Assembly (NCBI GenBank): GCA_031127185.1
Contig: JARIET010000154.1
Coordinates: 1 to 6,977, forward strand
DNA length: 6,977 nt
DNA from: Gemmatimonadota bacterium
GTDB taxonomy: Bacteria; Gemmatimonadota; Gemmatimonadetes; Gemmatimonadales; Gemmatimonadaceae
Direction: 5' to 3'
The notes beneath the pieces were generated by a model. That model saw only the letters and a program-made list of their open reading frames with translations, did no database searches and had not been told where the DNA came from. The position numbers and the translations under genes are program-made. Shown piece after piece: positions 1-5,829 of the stretch. Position 1 is the first letter of the stretch, and every line of letters starts with the position of its first letter.

Positions 1-171
1 CGACGGAAACACCGAGGTGACCACGTGGCAGCCGCCCACGCTCCGCAGCCGCGCCAGTGCGGGGAGGTCACCGCGATCCATGGCGGCGGCGAGCGTATCC
101 GGCCTCGCGCCGTCGGCGACGAGGATCACTACCGAGGGGCGCAAGTGGTCCGAACCGTCGCGGGAGGTCAC
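1..171 (-). CDS. Alkaline phosphatase/type I phosphodiesterase family protein, N-terminal part
   Basis: The reverse strand reads an open frame from GTG at 171 to the window edge (57 codons), so only the N-terminus is present. Residues 14-28 form a hydrophobic strand running into VADGARPD. This is the first metal-binding motif of the alkaline phosphatase superfamily, in the branch of type I phosphodiesterases/nucleotide pyrophosphatases; Asp20 would bind the catalytic metal. The following segment (LPALARLR, then VVTSVFPS) is typical of that family and leads to the catalytic Thr/Ser, which lies beyond the edge. The family hydrolyses phosphate mono- or diesters; the substrate cannot be told. No signal peptide is seen at this start. 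A TTG at 144 is an alternative start that would begin just before the first strand. No well-placed Shine-Dalgarno is seen: a GGAG lies about 13 nt upstream. The gene is divergent from the LOG gene, 21 bp away. Confidence 0.8.
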   Translation of the reverse strand, partial: MTSRDGSDHLRPSVVILVADGARPDTLAAAMDRGDLPALARLRSVGGCHVVTSVFPS

Positions 172-176
172 GCGGG

Positions 177-186
177 AAAGTAAACT
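177..186. promoter_or_regulatory. Overlapping back-to-back -10-like elements in the 21-bp divergent gap
   Basis: On the plus strand TAAACT (181-186) ends 6 nt before the ATG at 193. On the minus strand TACTTT (182-177) ends 5 nt before the GTG at 171. Both fit the loose TANNNT -10 pattern at the distance expected when transcription begins at or next to the start codon, as in leaderless genes. No convincing -35 box is present on either side and neither gene has a well-placed Shine-Dalgarno. The assignment is inference from spacing alone. Confidence 0.3.
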
Positions 187-192
187 CCAGGG

Positions 193-1008
193 ATGGCGAG
201 CCGAAAAGAGACAAAACAGGCACCGCAGGTGCCCAAGGCGCCGGAGCCGCCCAAACGGGCGAATTCGGTGCCCGCACGCATCGACGACGCCATTCGCAGT
301 GTGAAGCACCCGGTGATTACCGAGGACACCAAGCTCTTCCAGGGTGTCACGCCGTCCGACGAGTTTACCCGCGGCGACCCGTGGCGCGTAATGCGCATCA
401 TGGGAGAGTTCATCGAAGGGTTCGACAAGCTCGCCGGCCTTGAAAAGGCTGTCACCGTATTCGGATCGGCGCGGACGCTCCCCAGCGATCCGCAGTACCT
501 GGCCGCCGTGGAAGTGGGCCGGCTGCTGGCCAAGCGCGATTTCGCCGTGATCACGGGTGCGGGCCCGGGAATCATGGAAGCGGCCAACAAGGGTGCCAAA
601 CTCGGAGGCGGACGCTCGGTGGGCTGCAACATCGAGTTGCCGTTCGAGCAGGGCTCCAACGAGTATGTCGATACGCTTGTGAACTTCCGCTACTTCTTTG
701 TGCGGAAGACGATGTTCATCAAGTACAGCGCGGCCTTCATCATCTTCCCGGGCGGCTACGGCACGCTCGACGAGCTGTTCGAGGCCGTGACGCTGATTCA
801 GACTGGAAAAATCTCACAGTTCCCGGTGATCCTCTTTGGCCGTCATTACTGGGCGGGGCTCTTCCGCTGGTTGCAGACCCGCGTGGCCGGCGAGAAGAAG
901 ATCAATGACGGGGACGTGGACCTGATGCACCTCACCGACGATCCAGCCGAAGCAGTCGAACTGGTGGCCCAAGCCTACGCAGCCCAAGTGGCGGCGGCGA
1001 TGAAATGA
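193..1008 (+). CDS. LOG family (TIGR00730-type) Rossmann-fold protein
   Basis: The 271-residue product belongs to the LOG/lysine-decarboxylase-like family. Characterised members are phosphoribohydrolases that cleave nucleoside 5'-monophosphates (cytokinin-activating type) to base and ribose 5-phosphate; 'lysine decarboxylase' labels are historical. Visible motifs are VFGSAR (89-94), [13 protein letters not shown] (120-132), an RK pair (171-172) and the signature PGGYGTLDE (186-194), with Glu194 as the likely catalytic acid. Residues 1-30 form a Lys/Pro-rich, probably disordered tail absent from the shortest family members, and the family core starts near residue 45. ATG at 193 is preferred because it is the first ATG in frame and sits beside the divergent gene; only a weak purine patch precedes it. 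The stop lies 7 nt before the next gene, so the two are probably cotranscribed and coupled. It is cytosolic, with no membrane segment. The native substrate is unknown. Confidence 0.9.
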   Translation: MASRKETKQAPQVPKAPEPPKRANSVPARIDDAIRSVKHPVITEDTKLFQGVTPSDEFTRGDPWRVMRIMGEFIEGFDKLAGLEKAVTVFGSARTLPSDPQYLAAVEVGRLLAKRDFAVITGAGPGIMEAANKGAKLGGGRSVGCNIELPFEQGSNEYVDTLVNFRYFFVRKTMFIKYSAAFIIFPGGYGTLDELFEAVTLIQTGKISQFPVILFGRHYWAGLFRWLQTRVAGEKKINDGDVDLMHLTDDPAEAVELVAQAYAAQVAAAMK

Positions 1009-1015
1009 GCGATAC

Positions 1016-2257
1016 ATGAGCAAGAAACGAGAGCGGGGCGGATTCAAGGCGTCGCGGCACGGCGGCGGAAAGGCCAGTGCAGCGGGCCCGAAGGCCGCAC
1101 AGAAGAAGGCCGCCGAGGCGCGCGAGGCCAAGGGCGCCAAGCACGTAGTCACCGGTGCGAACCGGTTCCTGCGCGGCGCGCGGATTGCGCCGCGGCGCAT
1201 CGATGGCACCGAGTCGGTGGAGCAGATGATCGACGAGGTGTTCCAGTCGTACAACTCGGGGCGCCTGCGCGAATCGTGTCAGCTCTTCACGAACAAGATG
1301 CTTGCGCCGGATGTCACGGTGGGGCTCACTCTCACGGGTGCACTCACGCCCGCGGGACTCGGCATGAGCTGCATCATTCCGCTCATTGAGGCGGGGTTCG
1401 TGGACTGGATCATCTCCACGGGCGCGAATCTCTATCACGATACGCACTTCGGCCTTGGGCTCTCGATGCATCGTGGGAATCCCACGGAGAGCGATGTGGT
1501 GTTGCGCGAGGAAGGTGTCGTTCGCATCTACGACATCTTCTTTGACTACGATGTGCTGCTCTCCACCGACGCGTTTTTCCGCCAGGTGATTCGCGGCAAG
1601 GAGTTTCAGCGCACGATGTCGAGCGCGGAGTTCCACTGGCTCTGCGGCAAGTACCTCTGGGAGCGCGGACGTGTGCTCGGTCTCAAGGACAAGTCGCTGC
1701 TCGCCGCCGCGTATCGCTGCGGCGTGCCCATCTATACCTCGTCGCCGGGAGACTCCAGCATCGGCATGAACGTGGCGGCGCTGGCGCTCGAAGGCGGCAG
1801 CTGCATCATTGATCCAAACAAGGACGTCAACGAGACAGCTGCCATTGTGCTGGGGGCCAAGCGCGGACTCGGCAAGCGAAAGGCGGGACTGAGCGCGGTT
1901 GCCATCATGGGCGGTGGCAGCCCGAAGAATTTTGCGCTGCAGACGGAGCCGCAGATTCAGGAAGTGCTCGGCATCGACGAAAAAGGCCACGATTACTTCC
2001 TGCAGGTCACCGATGCTCGTCCCGATACGGGCGGGCTATCTGGAGCGACGCCGGCTGAGGCGGTGAGTTGGGGGAAGATTGACCCCGATCGACTGCCGGA
2101 CGCCGTGGTGTGCTACATGGATACCACGGTCGCGTTGCCGCTGCTTACGTCGTACGCACTGGCCAAGCGGAAGCCGCGGAAGCTCAAGCGCCTGTACGAT
2201 CTGCGTGGGCCGCTCATGCTGCAGCTCGAATCCGAATTTCGAAAAGCGAACAGCTAA
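1016..2257 (+). CDS. Deoxyhypusine synthase-like protein (possible homospermidine synthase)
   Basis: The 413-residue protein has the DHS fold. Motifs in order: TLTGAL (105-110), STGANLYHD (134-142, NAD site), PGDSSIG (244-250), [10 protein letters not shown] (297-306), DTGGLSG (337-343) and EAVSWGK (348-354). Lys354 matches the lysine that forms the covalent aminobutyl-imine intermediate in eukaryotic DHS (Lys329 in human); Glu348 and Trp352 of the spermidine site are kept. The human KHH segment is KNF here and human Asp316 is not conserved, as in bacterial homologues. Bacteria lack eIF5A, so deoxyhypusine formation is not expected. Some bacterial relatives make homospermidine or related polyamines by the same aminobutyl transfer, which is the best guess here. 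Residues 1-48 are a Lys/Arg/Gly/Ala-rich extension, probably disordered. The gene starts 7 nt after the LOG stop with no clear Shine-Dalgarno, which suggests translational coupling. Confidence 0.88.
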   Translation: MSKKRERGGFKASRHGGGKASAAGPKAAQKKAAEAREAKGAKHVVTGANRFLRGARIAPRRIDGTESVEQMIDEVFQSYNSGRLRESCQLFTNKMLAPDVTVGLTLTGALTPAGLGMSCIIPLIEAGFVDWIISTGANLYHDTHFGLGLSMHRGNPTESDVVLREEGVVRIYDIFFDYDVLLSTDAFFRQVIRGKEFQRTMSSAEFHWLCGKYLWERGRVLGLKDKSLLAAAYRCGVPIYTSSPGDSSIGMNVAALALEGGSCIIDPNKDVNETAAIVLGAKRGLGKRKAGLSAVAIMGGGSPKNFALQTEPQIQEVLGIDEKGHDYFLQVTDARPDTGGLSGATPAEAVSWGKIDPDRLPDAVVCYMDTTVALPLLTSYALAKRKPRKLKRLYDLRGPLMLQLESEFRKANS

Positions 2258-2273
2258 GATTTGTTCGTTGCTC

Positions 2274-2351
2274 GCCGCTGACATTCTCCTTCGCGAGCGC
2301 GTCCTCGCCAAACTGCGGCTGCGAGCGCTCGCTCCGGCGAACGTCAGCGGC
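2274..2351. repeat. Long imperfect inverted repeat between convergent genes
   Basis: Arms 2274-2300 and 2325-2351 are each 27 nt and pair at 22 positions. The outer nine bases (GCCGCTGAC / GTCAGCGGC) and inner eight bases (GCGAGCGC / GCGCTCGC) are perfect. The 24-nt loop is 2301-2324. The right arm covers the stop codon of the metallo-hydrolase gene (2344-2346). It lies between two converging genes and could work as a two-way transcription stop, but neither side has a T-run, so it is not a standard intrinsic terminator. No second copy was seen in the window. Confidence 0.6.
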
Positions 2352-3153
2352 TTGCTGAGCGGGCTCCGTGGGTTTTCCGGACGCTAGCCACGAAGTTTGC
2401 ACGTGACCAATCGAAGAACGTCACGTATGTGAACAGTGTTTCGTTGCCCAGAACATTCTTTGCGATCGCTGCGTCGTCCCAGCCCTCGTCGATGCGCTGG
2501 TCGATCGCGCCGACGGTCTCTTCCATCCAGTCGGCCTTGGCGTGTAGCAGTGCGATGCCGTCCTTGAGCAGGCCGCGGTGCGCATCGAACACGCGCTTCG
2601 GCTTCAGCGCCGCAATCTTGCGTACCGAACCGATTTGCTGGCGCACGTCCTCGCGATGGACCGGGTGCGCCACGCGCACCTTCACGCCGAGGAAGAGGTC
2701 AGCGGCGAAGACGGTCTCAGTTTGGGGATCCCAGACCACGTAGTGATCGGGGGAGTGCCCGCGGGCGTCGATGATCTCAAGCCCACGCGGCTCGAAGCGT
2801 TTGAATGGGGTGTGCAGCAGCGGCATTCCACCCCAGGCCCACGTGCGGTGCCATCCACGTACTTGCGGAGTGCCGAGGAGCGTCTCCGTGTCCGGCGCCA
2901 TCCACATCGGCACGCCGCTACGCGCCAGGAGTTCTGCGTTGCCGCCGTGGTCGTCGTGCGCGTGCGTGACAATCACGCCTTCGGGCTTGTTTGCCCGGAT
3001 CCAGCCGAGGAGTTCGGGGCCGGCGTCGTCGAAGGCGGCGTCCACCACCATACCACGCACGGCGAAACAGCTCACGGAGTAGCCCGCCCTCCGGCTGCGC
3101 CAAGTGGAGAAGTGCAGACGGGTCACATCGTCGTGCCGTTCAATCCGCAGCAA
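2344..3153 (-). CDS. Metallo-beta-lactamase fold hydrolase
   Basis: The 269-residue protein has the full set of metal ligands of the MBL fold: HAHDDH (64-69), His133 in ARGHSPDH, Asp152 in AADLFLG and His192 in DAHRG. These place it in the glyoxalase II-like branch of Zn/Fe hydrolases, distinct from true beta-lactamases. Residues 195-269 form a helical C-terminal extension (DWMEETVGAIDQRIDEG) like those of many uncharacterised MBL-fold hydrolases. The substrate, probably a thioester, lactone or phosphoester, cannot be told. No signal peptide is seen, so it is probably cytosolic. The start is TTG at 3153, chosen because a perfect AAGGAG sits 5 nt upstream and the protein aligns from its first strand. 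It is convergent with the DHS-like gene and divergent from greA, so it is probably transcribed alone. Confidence 0.87.
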   Translation of the reverse strand: MLRIERHDDVTRLHFSTWRSRRAGYSVSCFAVRGMVVDAAFDDAGPELLGWIRANKPEGVIVTHAHDDHGGNAELLARSGVPMWMAPDTETLLGTPQVRGWHRTWAWGGMPLLHTPFKRFEPRGLEIIDARGHSPDHYVVWDPQTETVFAADLFLGVKVRVAHPVHREDVRQQIGSVRKIAALKPKRVFDAHRGLLKDGIALLHAKADWMEETVGAIDQRIDEGWDDAAIAKNVLGNETLFTYVTFFDWSRANFVASVRKTHGARSASR

Positions 3154-3158
3154 CCCAA

Positions 3159-3164
3159 CTCCTT
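3159..3164 (-). promoter_or_regulatory. Shine-Dalgarno for the metallo-hydrolase TTG start
   Basis: AAGGAG on the reverse strand ends 5 nt before TTG at 3153. It is the strongest ribosome-binding site in the window and fixes this non-ATG start. Confidence 0.75.
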
Positions 3165-3177
3165 GTAGTTCAACGGT

Positions 3178-3211
3178 TTGCAGCGCCAGTGATTCGCTGG
3201 TATCTTACAAT
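3178..3211 (+). promoter_or_regulatory. Putative greA promoter
   Basis: TTGCAG (3178-3183), a 17-nt spacer and TATCTT (3201-3206) form a weak sigma-70-like pair. An overlapping TACAAT (3206-3211) matches the -10 consensus at 5 of 6 positions but lacks a -35 at normal spacing. This is the only AT-rich patch in the divergent gap between the metallo-hydrolase gene and greA. Start sites would fall near 3213-3219, at or just inside the leader hairpin. On the opposite strand TATGAT (3215-3210) could serve the metallo-hydrolase gene, again without a clear -35. Confidence 0.35.
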
Positions 3212-3215
3212 CATA

Positions 3216-3261
3216 ACGTGGCGCCCGGACTTGATGACACGAGCCGGGCGTCGCGTTTTTT
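3216..3261 (+). terminator. Terminator-like hairpin in the greA leader (possible attenuator)
   Basis: Stem arms are 3216-3228 and 3244-3256, 13 pairs including two G-U pairs, with a perfect GC core CGCCCGG / CCGGGCG. The loop is 15 nt and six T residues follow (3256-3261). This is the classic form of a plus-strand intrinsic terminator. No plus-strand gene is expected to be read into it, because the gene to the left (2344-3153) points the other way. It ends 25 nt before the greA ATG, so it most likely acts on greA's own transcript. In E. coli the greA leader also has a terminator, which yields the short GraL RNAs; a similar role here is inference. Confidence 0.6.
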
Positions 3262-3286
3262 CTGTCAATCTGCCGGGACCGCACCG

Positions 3287-3772
3287 ATGATCGAAGCGCT
3301 GAAAGCAAAGCTCAACGAAGAGGCCGACAAACTGCGCCTCGAACTCAACGTGACGCTGCCCGCGGAAATTCGGCGCGCGGTGGAGATGGGCGACCTGCGC
3401 GAGAACTCGGAGTACAAGGCCGCGCTCGAACGCCAGCGACTGGTGAAGGCGCGGCTGGGTCAACTCGGAGAGCGTCTCGCGAAGTTGCAGACCATTGATC
3501 TCGAGCAGATCGCCAGGGACGCCGTCGGTCTCGGGTCGAAGATCGTCGTGTTCGATCAGGAAACGAAGGTCGAGGAGACGTACCACCTCGTTTTCGGTGA
3601 TGCGCTGGAACTCGAAGACCACCACGTGACCATGTCGTCGCCCATCGGCCGTTCAATGCTCGGCAAGAAAGTGGGCGATCTGGTGCTGCTCAAGCTGCCG
3701 GCTCGCACGCGCAAACTGACGATCAAGACGCTCATCACGATTCACGACGCGACACCGGACGATTTGGGCTGA
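3287..3772 (+). CDS. greA: Transcription elongation factor GreA
   Basis: The 161-residue protein is close to the usual GreA length (158 in E. coli). Residues 1-75 form the N-terminal antiparallel coiled coil that enters the RNA polymerase secondary channel. Its tip carries MGDLRENSEY (34-43); Asp36 and Glu39 match the two acidic residues that position the Mg2+ for cleavage of backtracked RNA. Residues 80-161 form the FKBP-like C-terminal domain, with the hallmark SPIGRSMLGKKVGD (98-111). GreA frees stalled polymerase by stimulating transcript cleavage. The ATG at 3287 gives the family-standard N-terminus (MIEALKAKL); the frame stays open upstream but offers no ATG/GTG/TTG nearby. Only a weak CGGGAC precedes it. 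The gene is monocistronic, convergent with glpD, and has a putative promoter and terminator-like leader hairpin upstream. Confidence 0.95.
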   Translation: MIEALKAKLNEEADKLRLELNVTLPAEIRRAVEMGDLRENSEYKAALERQRLVKARLGQLGERLAKLQTIDLEQIARDAVGLGSKIVVFDQETKVEETYHLVFGDALELEDHHVTMSSPIGRSMLGKKVGDLVLLKLPARTRKLTIKTLITIHDATPDDLG

Positions 3773-3779
3773 CGCGGGC

Positions 3780-3804
3780 CAGCGCCGGCTAATCGCCGGG
3801 GCTG
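3780..3804. terminator. Hairpin between convergent greA and glpD
   Basis: Bases 3780-3789 pair with 3795-3804 around a 5-nt loop (TAATC), with one G-G mismatch in the stem. The hairpin lies wholly within the 35-bp gap between the greA stop and the glpD stop. No T-run follows on either strand, so a two-way terminator role rests on position and stem strength only. Confidence 0.4.
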
Positions 3805-3807
3805 CGT

Positions 3808-5334
3808 TCAGGGGTCGATATCAAAGAGTCGCGCCGCCTCGGCGCGATACATCTCGACCTGCCGTGCGCATTCGCCGGCATCCCAGCCCATGTGCCGCGC
3901 GATGGCGCCGGCGACACGCGCCGCCTGTGGGATTCCATGATCGCGCGACGCGAACGCGACCTTGGTGCGCCGCACCAGAATGTCCGTGAGCGTGCAGGCC
4001 ATTTCGTGTTCCACGGCGTTAGTGGCGTCGCTCAGGGTCCACTGCTGGCCCTCGAGGATGGGCTCAAACAGCAAACCAAACACGGGCTGGCGGCGAGCGC
4101 CCGGCAGGACTCGCTCAGCCGTTGTGCATCGCGCCGCGGTCTTGCCCACACGTCGCGCAACAAGGTTGGTGACCTGTTCTGCGATTTCGCGGTATGTGGT
4201 GAGCTTGCCACCCGAAATGGCCACCACGCCCTTGGGCCCCGTGGTGATCTCGTGCTCGCGCGACGCCGACGCCGGATCGCCGCTGTTGCCGCTGGAGACC
4301 AGCGGGCGAATACCCGCCCACGCGGCGATGACATCGCGCGGGCCGAGTGCGGCGCCCGGGAAGAACCCGTTGACGGAATCGAGGAGGTACTGCACATCGG
4401 CCCGACTGGCGCGCACCTGGTCAGGATGCGCATCGGTGGCTGTGTCCGTGGTGCCGACGATGGTTTGCTCGCCGGCAGGAAGACAAAACATCACGCGGCC
4501 ATCCACCGGCGAAAGCATCGTGACTGCCGCGCGGTTGCCCACCCGATGTGCAGGAACCGAGATGTGCACGCCCTTCGTCCCGAGGACTGCTGGCGTGGAG
4601 TGGGGATCCTCCATCCGGCGAATGGAGTCTGTCCACGGCCCTGTTGCGTTGACGACCACGCGCGCACGCACGGTCACGCAGTGATTCGTGAGGCCGTCAG
4701 TCACGATGGCACCCGTGATGCGCATGTCGGACTCCGTCAGGCGTTCAACCGTGGCGTGGTTGAGCGCGACGGCGCCTGCCTCGCGTGCATCAAGCACGTT
4801 GGCGAGTGTGAGCGCGGAGTCGTCCGTGGCAGCGTCCCAATAACTGGCGCCGCCGAGGAGGTCGTCGGCCTTGAGTGCCGGTTCGGCGTCGAGGACGCCG
4901 GCGCGCGAGAGGCCCGAGTGGCGGCCCACGTTGCGGAAGAGCGCGAGCATGTCGTACAGCGCGAGCCCGGCTCGCACCTTCCAGCGCGGGATCCGCGCGC
5001 CGCGATACACGGGCCAGGTGAACCGGAGCGGGCGCACGAGATGCGATGCGTTGCGGAGCAGTGCGCGACGCTCCCGGCTCGCTTCGAACACCAGTTTCAG
5101 GTAACCGTGCTCCAGATAACGCACGCCACCGTGAATGAGGCGCGAAGATTTACTCGAGGTGCCGGCGGCGAAGTCGTCCTGCTCAATGAGTGCCACGGTC
5201 AGGCCCCGGAGCGCCGCGTCTCGGGCGATGCCGGCGCCGGTGATCCCGCCGCCAACGACCAGCACGTCAAAGGCGTCCGCGCCGAGCTGCGCGAGCGCGG
5301 TCTCGCGCCACGAAATGGCCGGTTGCTCAGCCAG
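3808..5334 (-). CDS. glpD: FAD-dependent glycerol-3-phosphate dehydrogenase
   Basis: From CTG at 5334 the product is 508 residues, near E. coli GlpD (501). It oxidises sn-glycerol 3-phosphate to dihydroxyacetone phosphate and passes electrons through FAD to the membrane quinone pool. The N-terminus has the Rossmann FAD motif VVGGGITGAG, then AAGTSSKSSRLIHGGVRYLE, a GlpD hallmark. Further on come VVNATGPWTD, IVGTTDTATD, AWAGIRPLV and GGKLTTYREIAE, then the helical C-terminal domain (VRRTKVAFASRDHG and onward). The start is uncertain. No ATG or GTG lies in frame between the upstream gene's interior (GTG 5517) and a GTG inside the first strand. CTG at 5334 has GAGGAA 7 nt upstream and overlaps the upstream stop by 8 nt; TTG at 5382 (524 residues) is the nearest standard alternative but lacks a Shine-Dalgarno. 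Likely cotranscribed with the small membrane protein gene. Confidence 0.93.
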   Translation of the reverse strand: MAEQPAISWRETALAQLGADAFDVLVVGGGITGAGIARDAALRGLTVALIEQDDFAAGTSSKSSRLIHGGVRYLEHGYLKLVFEASRERRALLRNASHLVRPLRFTWPVYRGARIPRWKVRAGLALYDMLALFRNVGRHSGLSRAGVLDAEPALKADDLLGGASYWDAATDDSALTLANVLDAREAGAVALNHATVERLTESDMRITGAIVTDGLTNHCVTVRARVVVNATGPWTDSIRRMEDPHSTPAVLGTKGVHISVPAHRVGNRAAVTMLSPVDGRVMFCLPAGEQTIVGTTDTATDAHPDQVRASRADVQYLLDSVNGFFPGAALGPRDVIAAWAGIRPLVSSGNSGDPASASREHEITTGPKGVVAISGGKLTTYREIAEQVTNLVARRVGKTAARCTTAERVLPGARRQPVFGLLFEPILEGQQWTLSDATNAVEHEMACTLTDILVRRTKVAFASRDHGIPQAARVAGAIARHMGWDAGECARQVEMYRAEAARLFDIDP

Positions 5335-5764
5335 CGACGGCTTCCTCGGCCAGGCCGCGGGCCACCGCGACGACGAGGGCAAGCGCTGCGGCGGTCGAAA
5401 GCATGGCTGGCGCAATGAAGAAGTCGCGCCAGGACAGCCACGCGATGCCGAATGTGGCGAGGCAGACAGCCGCGCCGAGGCGCATGGCCCAGAGGCGATT
5501 AGCCCGGTGCAACGCACCCAACTGCCAGCATAAGACCGTGAGCAGCATGAGGTTCAACGAGAGGAGCCAACCCAGCCCTTCATAGAAATCGAGGTGGCTG
5601 CGTGTGGCGCCCATGACGTCAAAGGTGTACGCCCCAAGCTGCTTGAGCACGGCCTCTTCCTCGGGTCCGCGGATGGCACCCGACGCAGCTCCGGCCGTGT
5701 GGCCGAAGGTAAAAATGGCGTACGCAATTGCGGCAATCCGGTACCAGAGCGTCGGTGAGCGCAC
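5327..5764 (-). CDS. Small four-helix membrane protein, LIC_13387-like
   Basis: The 145-residue protein is mostly hydrophobic, with four likely membrane helices near residues 7-28, 63-84, 95-113 and 115-137. Between helices 1 and 2 lies a charged loop (GPEEEAVLKQL, then MGATRSHLDFYEGLGW). The pattern of TFGHTAG after the first helix and SHLDFYEGLG before the second recalls the uncharacterised LIC_13387 family; this match is from memory and no function is known. The start chosen is the second of two adjacent GTG codons, 6 nt after GGAGG; the first GTG (5767) would be only 3 nt away. A longer frame to 5887 exists, but its extra 41 residues look unlike protein and overlap the thiolase gene. The 3' end overlaps the proposed glpD start, which suggests coexpression with glpD. 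Confidence 0.78.
   Translation of the reverse strand: MRSPTLWYRIAAIAYAIFTFGHTAGAASGAIRGPEEEAVLKQLGAYTFDVMGATRSHLDFYEGLGWLLSLNLMLLTVLCWQLGALHRANRLWAMRLGAAVCLATFGIAWLSWRDFFIAPAMLSTAAALALVVAVARGLAEEAVAG
5342..5347 (-). promoter_or_regulatory. Shine-Dalgarno-like site supporting a CTG start for glpD
   Basis: GAGGAA on the reverse strand, inside the end of the small membrane protein gene, ends 7 nt before CTG at 5334. It is the best ribosome-binding site near the expected GlpD N-terminus. Confidence 0.4.
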
Positions 5765-5770
5765 CACAGT

Positions 5771-5775
5771 CCTCC
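5771..5775 (-). promoter_or_regulatory. Shine-Dalgarno for the small membrane protein gene
   Basis: GGAGG on the reverse strand ends 6 nt before the GTG at 5764 and 3 nt before the adjacent GTG at 5767, which favours 5764 as the start. Confidence 0.65.
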
Positions 5776-5800
5776 GTTGAGGCCGAGCGAATGATGGCAA

Positions 5801-5814
5801 CCCGGCTGTCCGGG
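5801..5814 (+). other. Small hairpin before the thiolase start
   Basis: CCCGG and CCGGG form a perfect 5-bp stem around the tetraloop CTGT. It runs directly into a G-rich patch (to 5817) that is the only possible ribosome-binding site of the thiolase gene, 12 nt from its ATG. The rest of the 65-bp divergent gap (5765-5829) shows no recognisable promoter on either strand. Confidence 0.3.
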
Positions 5815-5829
5815 GGGCAAATTCAATGA

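Noticed and set aside
932..1990. 352-codon minus-strand frame opposite the DHS-like gene
   Set aside because: It lies over the conserved DHS-like coding region, has Arg/His-rich composition and no recognisable domain.
2258..2352. Integron attC site as an explanation for the large palindrome
   Set aside because: The palindrome lacks the RYYYAAC and GTTRRRY core sites at its ends, and there is no integrase or cassette-like gene nearby.
2578..3168. 196-codon plus-strand frame opposite the metallo-hydrolase gene
   Set aside because: The opposite strand holds all metal-ligand motifs of an MBL-fold enzyme; this frame has no motif and is a shadow.
3104..3286. N-terminal extension of GreA
   Set aside because: The extra 61 residues would be encoded across the putative promoter and leader hairpin, and the family N-terminus begins at 3287.
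3892..5418. 508-codon open frame on the plus strand opposite glpD
   Set aside because: It is an exact antisense shadow of a clearly recognised GlpD. Its product is Arg/His/Ala-rich without any family motif, as expected for a mirrored frame in GC-rich coding DNA.
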